A stretch of DNA of 64,000 nt from DASTFP01 sp963744345 (GCA_963744345.1 CAVUTD010000005.1:99748-163747), one strand, 5' to 3'; counted from the stretch's first letter, positions 45,086-55,007 are shown. A program made the numbers and translations. Notes: a model not told the origin generated them from the sequence alone.

Positions 45086-45916
45086 TTACCGATATTGGAC
45101 GTCAGCGGCTTTGCTTTGTCGCCGACCGATATCCCGATGAGGATCGCCGAGCAGGACCCTGGTGATGATGTAAGACGCGATCAGAAGGGCCCTGATGGCG
45201 GCAATATTCTTCAAGTTGTCTCCCAGTGAATCAGTAGCTCGCGCCGACACTTTTGCTGTTCCAGATCTTTCAATCTGCCTCGCCGCATGCAGCACCGGGA
45301 CGCGCCCGAAGCCGTGGATGATAGCTCCGCCGGCAAATCGGCCAATCGTCATCGTGAGATTGAAGCCCGAATAAGTGACGGCGCCCAGCGCTGGCGGCGC
45401 GCCGCGGTTGTCGACCAGCATCAAGGCCAGCCAGTCGTTAGCCGTACCCTCACCTGCGGCGGTGGCGAATACTATGACGCCAAGAAGCATTTCCATCTGG
45501 GTAATCGGCCATCTTCGCACCGCCGAAATCGCTTCTCTATCGCAGGCGAGCACCTGCGGCTCGTCAAAGATGGGTTCTTCGATAGGCTGAGTTGCCGCGG
45601 GGTGCAAGCCCGCGTCGTGAACGTAGCGCGAGGTGGCGAACCACATCGCTGCCATTAGTCCGGCTGATACCACCGTCAGCTGCCAGCCCAGCGGCAATCC
45701 TAGCGAGGCGGCGAGTGCACCAGCCAAGGCACCGACCACGGCGCCAAGGGAGAATAACCCATGCCAGTAAGGCATCAGCACTTGACGGCGCGCCCCTGCA
45801 CCCGTCATTCGGGAGAACGCAGATCCCATCACCAGACCGTTGCCAAGGAACATCACGGCAACCGCCCTGGGCGAGCCCAACGCTAACTCGCTGTGTGCCG
45901 ATCGTTGGAGAGACAT
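45086..45916 (-). pseudogene. decayed MFS transporter (YbjJ/fucose-permease-like)
   Basis: 276 residues where the family has about 390. AVAVMFLGNGLVMGSAF (first helix) jumps directly to YWHGLFSLGAVVGALAGALAASL, which normally lies about 80 residues later, so helices 2-3 are missing. After GRFAGGAIIHGFGRVPVLHAA the similarity stops: the tail lacks the last four helices and is hydrophilic. Together these show a deletion-ridden remnant. No transport function expected. Confidence 0.6.
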
Positions 45917-46252
45917 ATCTTTTCGTAGCAGAGCCGCGAGCGCCAGTCACATAGTTCCGCGCCGCGGAGAGTGAGCGTGAGGAGAATAAAAAAAATTTCT
46001 GTTTCACAGAGTGTTCTTCGCGAGGCTGTTAAACAGGATGCCTTCCCTGGAGGTTGCTCGAGTTAAAATTTTCCCTCGCACAAAGAAGCTCATGAGGTAT
46101 TCGTTTATGTAAAGAGGGTTTGTTCCAGAAAGGGGTCGAAAAGGGAAATCGACAGGGAGGAATAGAATGTCGTCGCGGTGTTCGAGAGATGCCGCGGCGA
46201 CAATCTGTTTTATGGGGTGCTCGTGATGCTGACCCGCCTGATGACGTGCAAG
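45917..46252. other. intergenic stretch of about 340 bases
   Basis: AT-richer than its surroundings and without a supported gene; it would contain the promoter of the decayed MFS gene and the 3' region of the DUF2252 gene. No repeat or RNA seen. Confidence 0.5.
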
Positions 46253-47623
46253 CTAGGTCCCGTGCTCTGCGGCTAGGCGCCCGGCTTTAACCGCTTGCAC
46301 GAGCGCTCCGTGGTCGGCTTCAGTTTGGTCGGCGTAACCTTGTGCGAAGCGCACGAAGGCGCGGTCCGCCGCGTCACCTTTGCCGAGGTACCCACGGAGA
46401 ATGGTTGCATCAATTGAGCGCGCGTGGCCCTTGGCCAGCAAGGCGCCGCAGATCCGCCCATAATCCAGGAGCGCAGAACCGTCCATACCTTCCACCGTTA
46501 CAGCGCCTTTCATATCACGGAACTGCCGCACGTAGTAGTCGCGTTTATCGACGGTGGTCCAACCGAGCAAAGGATCACTGACCGTCTGCAGCGTCTGTTG
46601 ATACTCAACGACGCGCTGCCCCTGATGTGCATGCCAAGCCGTGTCACCGTGCACGAACGGGGCCACGCACGAGCGTCTGGATTGCTTTAGCTGGAGGAAA
46701 AGCATGTCTTGGGGACTATTGCCTTGGAGCAGCACCACAAAGGCGCGCAGCCCTACACTGCCCACTCCGACGACTTTATGAGCGATGTCAACGGCCAGAT
46801 AGGAACTAAGGACCCGATGCCAGTAGGAAGGGAGTGTTTCCAGATAAGCTGCAATGCCGTCGATGAGACGATCCTTCTCCTCATCAGAAACGTGGGAGAC
46901 GAGTGGTGGTTGTTCCACGATGTGGCGCACTCCATTGCGTTCGCGTGTGAGCTTTGGCAAAGCGCGATCACTGGTTCTATGGCGTGCCAGATCCGCAGCT
47001 CTCTCGATCTCTCCGCGGAGCGACCAGTCGGCCATTTCTTGTCGCATCCGGTCGATATCCATTCGGTCGAACGAGCGAGCCAAGAGCGGTTGCTCGGCCA
47101 GTCTGCTAATTTGACGACGATACGAAGCCGCGCACCACAAAACGGCATCCTCGCAAGTAGATTCGGCCAGGCCATTCTGCCGACCCGCCACCCAGATGCT
47201 CGTAGTGAGTCGCCAAAGATCCCACTCCCACGGTCCTGGGTGGGCTTCATCGAAGTCATTGAGGTCGAAGACCAGATCGCGTTCCGGTGAGGCGTAGAAC
47301 CCAAAGTTTCCCAAGTGCGCATCGCCGCAGATCACGGGCTCGATGCCGGTTCTTGGCAAGCCCGCGAAATCTTCGGCCATGAGGGTGGCCGCACCGCGCA
47401 GGAAGGCATACGGGGAGGCCATCATGCGGCCGACGCGGACGGGGATCAAGCGCTCCATACGATCCGAATGGGCCTCCTCCACAAGATCCACAGGATCCGG
47501 CCTGTCTTCTCTTGCCTCCCAGCGGCCTAGATCGCTACGCTTGACCTTGTCTCGCAGAAGACGGCCTGCGGTCCTCCGTTCCTCCTCCGGCGGCAATGCA
47601 GTTCGTAGTGCGGCGTTCGCCAT
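46253..47623 (-). CDS. DUF2252 family protein
   Basis: 456 residues, kinase-like fold proteins common in Actinobacteria and soil bacteria. Hallmarks: FLRGAATLMAEDFAGLP, VICGDAHLGNFGFYASPERDLVFDLNDFDEAHPGPWEWDL in consecutive blocks (the H-G-D-x-H/N-x-x-N and DFD motifs resemble aminoglycoside-phosphotransferase-type active sites) and VVGVGSVGLRAFVVLLQG. Substrate unknown. Stands alone. Confidence 0.9.
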   Translation of the reverse strand: MANAALRTALPPEEERRTAGRLLRDKVKRSDLGRWEAREDRPDPVDLVEEAHSDRMERLIPVRVGRMMASPYAFLRGAATLMAEDFAGLPRTGIEPVICGDAHLGNFGFYASPERDLVFDLNDFDEAHPGPWEWDLWRLTTSIWVAGRQNGLAESTCEDAVLWCAASYRRQISRLAEQPLLARSFDRMDIDRMRQEMADWSLRGEIERAADLARHRTSDRALPKLTRERNGVRHIVEQPPLVSHVSDEEKDRLIDGIAAYLETLPSYWHRVLSSYLAVDIAHKVVGVGSVGLRAFVVLLQGNSPQDMLFLQLKQSRRSCVAPFVHGDTAWHAHQGQRVVEYQQTLQTVSDPLLGWTTVDKRDYYVRQFRDMKGAVTVEGMDGSALLDYGRICGALLAKGHARSIDATILRGYLGKGDAADRAFVRFAQGYADQTEADHGALVQAVKAGRLAAEHGT

Positions 47624-47752
47624 CTGCCTCCAAGAAATAATCCCCTTAGCTGTTCAGAGTCGACCCTCTGGAGAATGGAGCGAGCTTTCGGAAGCGCGGG
47701 AATTCAGGTTCAATGACCTTGACCATCTGCGGTTGGAAGCCGGTAGAAATGT

Positions 47753-48661
47753 TCACGCCGCCGGAGCCTTGTGTGCGCGAGCTCTTCCGCGAAAGGTAAG
47801 CTCTGCTATTCCTGATTTATCGAGTTCTCCAAGGCGTGAAGTGACCATCCGGTCGTATTGTTTCTTTGTCGCTTCGGCCAAGGGGAGGACGAGGTTCGCG
47901 GCGCGGGCGAGATCAAGAGCGATGCCCGAATCCTTTGCCGCATGCGCCGCGGAGAAATAGCACGAGTGCTCCCGCTGCTGCATATCTTCTCCGTCGGTCT
48001 CGAGAACACGGGAGTTGGCTCCAGTCTGCGAAAAAATCTCGCGCAGCATCGTCAGGTCCAAACCGAGGGCGTCGCCGAGAGCAAGCCCTTCTGCAAGGCC
48101 GGCGGTATTGATGTTCATCACCATGTTAACCAGCGCCTTGACTTTGGCAGCCTCCCCCGTCGCTCCGACGTAGCGCAGCGCGGCGCTCATCTTGCTCAGG
48201 AGGGATTCGACTTTCTTGAAAACGGACTTTTCTCCCGCGACCATCAGATAAAGGGTTCCTTGCCGTGCCTGAGTGGTGCTCGAGGCCATGCAAGCCTCAA
48301 GCGAGTGAGCCCCTGCGGCGACAGCCGCTTTTTCGACATCAAGATGGCATTTTGGTGAAATCGTGGCGCAATTGACGAACAGTTTACCGGAAGCTTTCAC
48401 GAGCAAATTGTCGTCCTTGCCATCCAAACCGAAGATCGACCGCATGGCGGCATCATCTGTAACGACAGTGATGACAACGTCGCTCCGGGAGGTGACCTCC
48501 GAAAGACGCTGACAGGGAGTCGCGCCGATCTCGGCGGCCAGCTGCTGCGCTGCTTGCGCGTTTACGTCGTAGGTGGCGCCGATAGTGTAGCCCTGATCAC
48601 GTAAGCGGCGGGCCATGTTGGAGCCCATGCGCCCAACGCCGACAAATCCAATAGTGTTCAT
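47753..48661 (-). CDS. beta-hydroxyacid dehydrogenase (HIBADH / tartronate-semialdehyde reductase-like)
   Basis: About 302 residues from ATG 48661 (MNTIGFVGVGRMGSNMARRL), the conserved family start; a GTG at 48697 that overlaps the upstream stop is an alternative. Rossmann NAD(P) loop GVGRMGSNMA, substrate segment C-M-A-S-S-T-T-Q-A-R-Q-G-T-L in place of the usual D-A-P-V-S-G-G region, and catalytic Lys in GEAAKVKALVNM. The altered substrate loop means the exact acid cannot be named. Co-oriented with the MBL gene, 32 bases apart. Confidence 0.85.
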   Translation of the reverse strand: MNTIGFVGVGRMGSNMARRLRDQGYTIGATYDVNAQAAQQLAAEIGATPCQRLSEVTSRSDVVITVVTDDAAMRSIFGLDGKDDNLLVKASGKLFVNCATISPKCHLDVEKAAVAAGAHSLEACMASSTTQARQGTLYLMVAGEKSVFKKVESLLSKMSAALRYVGATGEAAKVKALVNMVMNINTAGLAEGLALGDALGLDLTMLREIFSQTGANSRVLETDGEDMQQREHSCYFSAAHAAKDSGIALDLARAANLVLPLAEATKKQYDRMVTSRLGELDKSGIAELTFRGRARAHKAPAA

Positions 48662-48693
48662 CTCCCAAGTGCTCTTCTTTCTCATCCTCGCAC

Positions 48694-49518
48694 TCACTTG
48701 TCCACGTCAGGAAAAAAAGGATTTACTCTCTTTTGCTCTCCGACAGTTGTCAGCGGGCCGTGCCCTGGGCAGATGACTGTTTCATCCGGCAAGGTGAGGA
48801 TGTTTTCGCGATTGGTCTGCAAAGCATCTTTATACGAAACTCCCCCTCCGCCCATGGACCCTGCGAAGATAGCATCGCCAACGATGGCGAGGGTGCGTGG
48901 GAGACCTCGCACCACGTAGGTCACGCCACCCTGTGAATGGCCCCATGTGGATCGACTCTCAATAGAGAGCCCGCCGACCTGAAACTTTTTTCCCACAGCA
49001 AACGGCCGAGCGCCCGCGATCGGCTCCCTTTCTCCGATCCACGCCTCCGCATTGGTTTTCTCCTTCATGCGGTCAAGCTCGAGGACGTGATCGCCGTGCG
49101 AATGCGTCAGCAGAATCAGCTCCAACTTCAGCTGGCGCTCCGCAATGGCTTCAAGCATGTCATCACAATCAGCCCCGGTGTCGAAGGCGACCGCATTCCT
49201 GCCGGTTGGATCCCACACCAGATAGGAGTTCACGGTCATGTCTTCGAAAGGGCTGTTAAATTGTGACAGCCCCGCCATCAGGGGAATTTCCGCCGGGCGA
49301 TAATCGGTTTTTGCGATCGCCGCCAGACGGTCCGGATGCAAGTTGAGAGCGGTGGCGAGTGCGCGCACTCCCGGCTCGTCGAAGGAACCACTAAGAATCT
49401 GATTTGCGAGCGCTGGGCGTAGACCGGCCTTCGCGGAAAGAGTATTCAAATCCAAACCCAATCCTCGGCGCGCTTTGGAGAGGATATCCACGTAGGTATC
49501 TTCGAGTGGGATTTTCAT
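48694..49518 (-). CDS. MBL-fold hydrolase with an N-terminal HTH-like domain
   Basis: 274 residues. Residues 1-75 (ILSKARRGLGLDLNTLSAKAG ... LATALNLHPDRLAAIA) look like an XRE-type helix-turn-helix. The rest is a metallo-beta-lactamase domain of the glyoxalase-II-like group with THSHGDHVLE, TWGHSQGGVTYVV, GDAIFAGS and the last ligand in CPGHGPLT. Likely a hydrolase for thioesters such as S-lactoylglutathione-like compounds. Upstream of the dehydrogenase, with which it may share a pathway. Confidence 0.85.
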   Translation of the reverse strand: MKIPLEDTYVDILSKARRGLGLDLNTLSAKAGLRPALANQILSGSFDEPGVRALATALNLHPDRLAAIAKTDYRPAEIPLMAGLSQFNSPFEDMTVNSYLVWDPTGRNAVAFDTGADCDDMLEAIAERQLKLELILLTHSHGDHVLELDRMKEKTNAEAWIGEREPIAGARPFAVGKKFQVGGLSIESRSTWGHSQGGVTYVVRGLPRTLAIVGDAIFAGSMGGGGVSYKDALQTNRENILTLPDETVICPGHGPLTTVGEQKRVNPFFPDVDK

Positions 49519-49565
49519 CGTGCCAAGCCTAAGGAGAAAACGCGTGTTGCTAAGCGGACGGGAAA

Positions 49566-52500
49566 TTAGCCAGATTGATTTCGCATCTGGTAGTTGAGCA
49601 GGAGGAGCAAAGCGGCAAAGAGGCCCACCGTCGAAACAATGAGCACCCCGGAGCTAAACCAGAGTAAACCGACGCGAAAACCAAGATAGGTCTTCACCGG
49701 CCCAAAGAAGACATTGAGCTGACGTTTGCCCGCGAGGTCGTTGCGATAATCGCTTTGCTCCATTTCGGCTTTCGAGATCAGGTCGGTCACCTTCTGGTTG
49801 ACGTAAAGTTGCTCCGCCGTTACTCCGCGTTCACGTGTTCGGAATTTGTCCCGATCGAATCGACCGCCTCTAATTACAGAATCAATCTCGGCGAATTTTC
49901 GGTCGAGCGCGGAAGGAGTTTTCGCCTGAAGGCCGGAAAGCACAGCGAGAAGGTCCTTGAGATCCTCAAGACGATCTTGCTCTTCTGACGAAGGGTGCGG
50001 GAGCGCCGCCAGATCGTCAATTTGTCGTTGAATGATTTCCTGGCGTCTGGTGAGCGGATTAAGCTTCGCCTGGGCAAAGACGAGGGCCTCATACGACCAG
50101 CGCATCGGCATGAACTGGCAAATGAGGGGAACCATCAGGTCGCTGCGGGGCTCCATGGCACTCCCCGGATGCCGTGCCGCCCATTGCCTGATCGAATAGA
50201 CAAAGTCGAGATCGCGATTCATGTCCTCGTACTTGATCAACGCACCAGCCAGAATGATCTGCGGAATAAGCACCACCGGAATTGCCAGAACGGCCGTCTT
50301 GCTTTCGTTGACAAGCGCCGAAATCACCAATCCAATCGCAACCCCACTCATCGTTGTCAGAAACATCGCCAGAAAAACGAGCCAGAAAACGCCCCGAACC
50401 GAAAGCAACCAATTGCCCACCAAAGTGAAGAGAACACACTGAATGATGGCAAACGTGGCCAGCGTCAACGCCTTGGCTAGCACGTAGTAGGAAAGGCGGA
50501 CATTGAGATTGCGCTCTCGCAAGAGCACTGGACGATCGCGGGTGATGTCATCGACGCTGTTGGTGAGACCGAGGAACATCGCCACCACCAGCGAGAGGAA
50601 AAGATAGACCGGGATGTGAAAGGCGGAGGCAAAGTCGTAGTGCTCGCTTTCGGAATGGCGCAGAACGAATCCGATGAGCAGGGCCAGGATGGGTGCTGCC
50701 AGGAGCGTTATCAAAAGGTTGGCGTTGTTGCGGAGTTTGCTGAAGAACGCCCGCTTGAGGAGGACGACAAATTGATTCCATTCCTCACGCCAGCGCACGG
50801 GCTCTCGGCGCTTGACGGCTGAGGGTAGCGGGGGGGCCGCTTCGCGCGGTACGACTGCTGGCGCCTGCACATCCTTCATCAGACGATACGCCTCGTATTT
50901 ATCGCGCCAGTAATCGGGCGAATAGCGGCGTGCCGGGACGAGCTGACCACGGTTGTTTTCTTCCAGGATGATGTCGCCGGAAAGATCACGCAACGGAGTC
51001 TCCAGCACATCAAAAACAAACTCGGGTCGGGTTGTGCCACATGCTTCGCATGCGCCCAACTCCGCGCCATAGTGCTGCTGATGTTCTGCCGCAGCGAAAT
51101 ACTTCAACATCTCCTGCGGGGTGCCGAAAAACACCAGCTTGCCGCCCCGGTCGAGCAAGACCGCCTTGTGGAACATTTGAAAAATCTTGGAAGTCGGCTG
51201 GTGAATAGTCACGAGCACAATTTTGTTATGCGACATCCCGCGGATGATCTCGATCACGTGCTCGGAGTCCTTGGACGAGAGTCCGCTGGTGGGTTCGTCA
51301 AAAAGATAGACGTCAGCGGAGCTGATCATGTCCAGCCCGATGTTCAGCCGTTTGCGTTCTCCGCCTGAGAGCGTCTTCTTATGCGCAGCTCCCACCACAT
51401 AGTTGCGGCGTTCGTTGAGGCCGAGTTCCGCAAGCTTGCTGTCAATGCGGCGAAGTCGCGCTCTGCTGGAGAGGTGGGGTGCTCGGAGCGCTGCCGCGAA
51501 GTCCAAGTTCTCCTCGATAGTGAGGTGCTCGTCAAAGGCGTCGTATTGGGGGATGTAGGTGACGTATTTGCGAAGTGTTTCTCTATTTGCGTAAAGAGAG
51601 CGTCCGTTAAAGAGGACATCGCCCTGGGAAGGTGGAAACTGCCCGGAAATGGCGCGCATCAGGGTGCTCTTCCCGCTGCCGCTGGCCCCCATGACGCAAA
51701 CCATTTCTCCTCGTTGCACAGAAAAGGAAATGCCATCGATGGCCACCTGTCTGTTGCGAAAGCGGCAAACGACATCGTGGACATCGAGCGAGCGGATGAT
51801 GTTCCGCTCCTCTTCGATAAGACGCTCGCTAAAATTGCAGCGCAGAACCTGCCCCGCATCGATCCGAATAGTGTCGCCATCGTTGAGCGTTGCGAAATTT
51901 CGCACTGGCACTCCGCGCACAAGAATTGGACGATCCGTCTGGAGGACTTCGACACGGCCTTCTTTCCGATCGTAATCGCAGTAGATCTTTAATAACACAT
52001 CGCCGCCGGTTCCGGGAGAAAGAAGGATGTCGTCTTCTTCCAGAAGACCCGGGTTGTTGGCAACGAGATATTCGCTCTTGGAGGGTTTAAGTTGAAAGCG
52101 ACCGCCGAATTGGCGTGCTCGGCGCCGCAGATCGCCGAGATCAAGCTCGCTGTCATTGTGGAAAACGATATTGTCCTCCAGAGTGGCTTCAATCGTGGCA
52201 CCTTCCCGTAGACGCACTTCCTTGAGCACGGCGTCGACTTCTTTCAACGCAGTCACTTTCACGCGCAAGCCAAAGGTCACTTCGAGGCACGAGTCTCGTG
52301 AGCGATTTTTCTCCAAACGCACCTCGTCATCCTCATTGACCGTGACAAAGATCTGCGGAAGGGAGACGTTCTTTCGGGCATTAAAATAAAAGACGAGATC
52401 CTGATGCGTCAGCACTTGATCATCGATCAGGATGCGCTGACCCGCAAAGATGCGGCAAAAGTCGCCGTTTTTCAGCACGCGCCCCTGCACAATCAGATTC

Positions 52501-53174
52501 CGGGCAGAAAGATTCTTGAGGATGACCAAATCTTTGTAGCGATAAGCAAGGATGCGCTCCGATTCGCGCAGGCCGGGAAGCAGAACATCGCAGCGGTCAG
52601 GTGGACCGAAGCTAACGACCTCAAGAGGCGAGGTTCCCTGGTGATAGATGCCGACGTCATTCTGGTCGTTGGCGTTGAGCTGATAAACGATGTCGATCGC
52701 TTGGGCCGCCATGCCCAGTTGGGACATGAAGGAATAGTACGCGATGACCTGTTCCTGCTTCAGGCCTGCCTTGGAAATCAAGTCGTAAAGCTGAACGCCG
52801 AGGAGGATCTTTCTTTCGTCATCCAGGTTGGCAGAGAGTTGCTGAGCTATCGCGTTGAGGTCCTGATGCTGGTGCAGCGCCTCGCGAAAGAGCTTTCTCA
52901 GCTCGGAATAAACCGTGTCGGGATAGTCATAGCGCAGAAACCCTAAGCTGGAGTCAATCTCCTCCTCGAAAAGCGCGCCCTCGACGCGCGCAAAGGCCGC
53001 AAAGACTTTGATAAGAGTCGGCAGGAGATTTGGGCTTTCGGTGACCGTGCGCGGCTTGCGCATAAGTCGGCGAACTATTCTGCGACCTTTGGCTCGCGCT
53101 TTTGAGGCGAGAAGTAAAAGTCCCTCGAGCCGCCGCTGGGTGCGGCCGGTCGGTTGCTGAGCGACAACTGCCAT
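49566..53174 (-). CDS. TerB / FHA-like / ABCG-type ABC transporter fusion
   Basis: 1202 residues in one intact frame. A basic N-terminus is followed by a TerB-like helical domain (about 45-170), then a region of beta domains (about 185-460) resembling FHA modules, for example RCDVLLPG ... LVILKNLSARNLIVQGRVL and LVRGVPVRNFATLNDGDTIRI. Next is an ABCG-type ATPase: Walker A GASGSGKST (496-504), IPQYDAFDEHLTIEENL, signature LSGGERKR (602-609), Walker B VYLFDEPTSGL (622-). A CxxC (709-712) and about six membrane helices (810-980 and 1165-1195) follow, with a charged coiled region between the fifth and the last. Half-transporter exporter, probably a dimer, with phosphopeptide-type regulation inferred from the FHA-like part. 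Confidence 0.88.
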   Translation of the reverse strand: MAVVAQQPTGRTQRRLEGLLLLASKARAKGRRIVRRLMRKPRTVTESPNLLPTLIKVFAAFARVEGALFEEEIDSSLGFLRYDYPDTVYSELRKLFREALHQHQDLNAIAQQLSANLDDERKILLGVQLYDLISKAGLKQEQVIAYYSFMSQLGMAAQAIDIVYQLNANDQNDVGIYHQGTSPLEVVSFGPPDRCDVLLPGLRESERILAYRYKDLVILKNLSARNLIVQGRVLKNGDFCRIFAGQRILIDDQVLTHQDLVFYFNARKNVSLPQIFVTVNEDDEVRLEKNRSRDSCLEVTFGLRVKVTALKEVDAVLKEVRLREGATIEATLEDNIVFHNDSELDLGDLRRRARQFGGRFQLKPSKSEYLVANNPGLLEEDDILLSPGTGGDVLLKIYCDYDRKEGRVEVLQTDRPILVRGVPVRNFATLNDGDTIRIDAGQVLRCNFSERLIEEERNIIRSLDVHDVVCRFRNRQVAIDGISFSVQRGEMVCVMGASGSGKSTLMRAISGQFPPSQGDVLFNGRSLYANRETLRKYVTYIPQYDAFDEHLTIEENLDFAAALRAPHLSSRARLRRIDSKLAELGLNERRNYVVGAAHKKTLSGGERKRLNIGLDMISSADVYLFDEPTSGLSSKDSEHVIEIIRGMSHNKIVLVTIHQPTSKIFQMFHKAVLLDRGGKLVFFGTPQEMLKYFAAAEHQQHYGAELGACEACGTTRPEFVFDVLETPLRDLSGDIILEENNRGQLVPARRYSPDYWRDKYEAYRLMKDVQAPAVVPREAAPPLPSAVKRREPVRWREEWNQFVVLLKRAFFSKLRNNANLLITLLAAPILALLIGFVLRHSESEHYDFASAFHIPVYLFLSLVVAMFLGLTNSVDDITRDRPVLLRERNLNVRLSYYVLAKALTLATFAIIQCVLFTLVGNWLLSVRGVFWLVFLAMFLTTMSGVAIGLVISALVNESKTAVLAIPVVLIPQIILAGALIKYEDMNRDLDFVYSIRQWAARHPGSAMEPRSDLMVPLICQFMPMRWSYEALVFAQAKLNPLTRRQEIIQRQIDDLAALPHPSSEEQDRLEDLKDLLAVLSGLQAKTPSALDRKFAEIDSVIRGGRFDRDKFRTRERGVTAEQLYVNQKVTDLISKAEMEQSDYRNDLAGKRQLNVFFGPVKTYLGFRVGLLWFSSGVLIVSTVGLFAALLLLLNYQMRNQSG

Positions 53175-53261
53175 CGCTACAGGCTATCGTCCGGTCCCGA
53201 TCTTTTCAACGACGTGTTGCAAGGGACTTCAATTTGGGGAATAATTGCAGCCTTTTCCTCT

Positions 53262-54344
53262 ATGATCGAACAGCCAATCGAAGCGCCCACGAGCGCTAAT
53301 CCTCCCCTGCCGTTGGAGGATCTCCGTGTGCGCGGTGTTACCCGCCTCATTACTCCATCACAAATCAAGGAACAGCTGCCTGCCACTCACTCCCAGAGAG
53401 AAACGGTGCTTCGCGGGCGCCAGCAGGCTCGGGCCATACTTCAAGGTGAGGACGATCGACTGCTGCTGGTGGTCGGGCCATGCTCCATTCATGATCCGGA
53501 GGCTGCCCTCGACTATGCGCGCCGTCTGGCAGCTTTGAGCCGTAAAGTCATTGATCGCTGTTTCATTATCATGCGCGTGTATTTCGAGAAGCCGCGCACC
53601 ACAGTCGGTTGGAAGGGTCTGATTAACGATCCGCACTTGAACGATTCGTGTGATATGGCCTTTGGCTTAGGGTTGGCCCGCAAGATCCTGCTTGATATTG
53701 CCGACCTTGGACTGCCGGCCGGCACCGAATTCCTCGACCCGATTGTTCCGCAATATACCGCGGATTTGATTAGCTGGGCTGCGATCGGCGCTCGCACGAC
53801 CGAGTCCCAGACTCATCGTGAGATGGCGAGCGGGCTTTCCATGCCGGTTGGCTTCAAGAACGGCACGGATGGCAGCGTGCAGGTGGCCATTGACGCCATG
53901 AAGAGTTCCAGGACACCGCACAGTTTTCTCGGCATCGATCAGGATGGCGCCACGAGCATCATCAAAACGACAGGCAATCCCGACAGCCATGTGGTTTTGC
54001 GCGGCGGTCGCGATGGCACGAACTATGAGCCACATTACGTGACCGGCGTGTGTGAACGACTCCGCAGCAGCGGCCTGCGTCCTGCGGTGATGGTCGATTG
54101 CAGCCATGCCAATTCCGGCAAAGATCCGGGCCGTCAGCCGGACGTGTGGTGCAGCGTCATGGCCCAACGGGCCTCCGGTCGCAGGGAAATCATTGGCGCC
54201 ATGCTTGAAAGCAACATCCATTTCGGGGGGCAATCGCTCGGAAATGATCTCTCCGCCTTGAAGTATGGGGTCTCCATCACTGATGGGTGTGTGGACTGGA
54301 AGGTCACCGAGGAATTGCTCCTCCAGTCTCAGGATACGCTGTGA
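53262..54344 (+). CDS. aroG: 3-deoxy-7-phosphoheptulonate synthase
   Basis: First step of the shikimate pathway: joins PEP and erythrose 4-phosphate. About 360 residues from ATG 53262 (MIEQPIEAPT), class I AroG/AroF/AroH type. LVVGPCSIHDPEAALDYA, MRVYFEKPRTTVGWKGLINDP in two blocks, GARTTESQTHREMASGL, GFKNGTDGSVQVA and VDCSHANSGK are complete. The ATG lies inside a longer frame that starts within the divergent transporter gene. Feedback specificity (Phe/Tyr/Trp) cannot be read off. Confidence 0.95.
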   Translation: MIEQPIEAPTSANPPLPLEDLRVRGVTRLITPSQIKEQLPATHSQRETVLRGRQQARAILQGEDDRLLLVVGPCSIHDPEAALDYARRLAALSRKVIDRCFIIMRVYFEKPRTTVGWKGLINDPHLNDSCDMAFGLGLARKILLDIADLGLPAGTEFLDPIVPQYTADLISWAAIGARTTESQTHREMASGLSMPVGFKNGTDGSVQVAIDAMKSSRTPHSFLGIDQDGATSIIKTTGNPDSHVVLRGGRDGTNYEPHYVTGVCERLRSSGLRPAVMVDCSHANSGKDPGRQPDVWCSVMAQRASGRREIIGAMLESNIHFGGQSLGNDLSALKYGVSITDGCVDWKVTEELLLQSQDTL

Positions 54345-54407
54345 GGCGGCAGGTTCCGGCAGTGGCCTGGATTGCGGGCGAATGCCTGCTTTCGGTCTAA
54401 CCCTGCC

Positions 54408-55007
54408 ATGACTGTTGCCGAGTCGTCCTTCGCTGCGATCGACTTCGAAAGCGCCGGAATTCGACGCGGGGGGACAGACGTCCCAGTCCAGATTGGCATC
54501 GCAGTGATGGAGTGTCAGACGTTTTCCGACACCTTCACCAGCTTTCTTTGCACGGATCAGCCCATCACTTGGGCGGCCCAGAAAGTGCACGGCATTCGTG
54601 CGCGGGATCTCACCGGCGCACCCCTGCTCCTGGAACTTTGGCCGCAACTTCGCAGACTGCTCGAGAACCGCTGGATTGTGGCCCATGGTTCTGCCACGGA
54701 GAGGAGGTTCCTTCGCGCTTTTCCCTTCCACGGCTTCGGACCGTGGGTTGATACTTTGAAACTCTCGCGCGCACTCTGGCCCCGCCAGAAATCCTTCGCG
54801 CTTGGTGATCTCATCGTTGATCTTGGTTTGGACGATGAAGTGCGCCAAGCCCTCCCGGGTTTTCGCTGGCACAATGCCCTGTCCGATGCGATCGCATCTC
54901 TTGTTCTTCTTCGCCGGGTGGTTGACGAGGCCCGGGTTGCTTCACAAGAGGCCGAGATTCTGCTGCGGGCAGATGATTCGCCCTATCACCGCCTTAAGGC
55001 GAAATAA
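54408..55007 (+). CDS. DnaQ-like 3'-5' exonuclease (DEDDh)
   Basis: About 199 residues from ATG 54408 (MTVAESSFAAIDFES). ExoI motif AAIDFESAG (Asp, Glu), ExoII region IVAHGSATERRFL with a substituted position, and ExoIII HNALSDAIASL (His, Asp). Degrades DNA or RNA from the 3' end, perhaps in repair or proofreading. Last 14 bases overlap the convergent cyclo-ligase gene. Confidence 0.85.
   Translation: MTVAESSFAAIDFESAGIRRGGTDVPVQIGIAVMECQTFSDTFTSFLCTDQPITWAAQKVHGIRARDLTGAPLLLELWPQLRRLLENRWIVAHGSATERRFLRAFPFHGFGPWVDTLKLSRALWPRQKSFALGDLIVDLGLDDEVRQALPGFRWHNALSDAIASLVLLRRVVDEARVASQEAEILLRADDSPYHRLKAK

Noticed and set aside
53667..54872. 401-codon minus-strand frame
   Set aside because: Antisense to aroG and the exonuclease; no domain, no start context.
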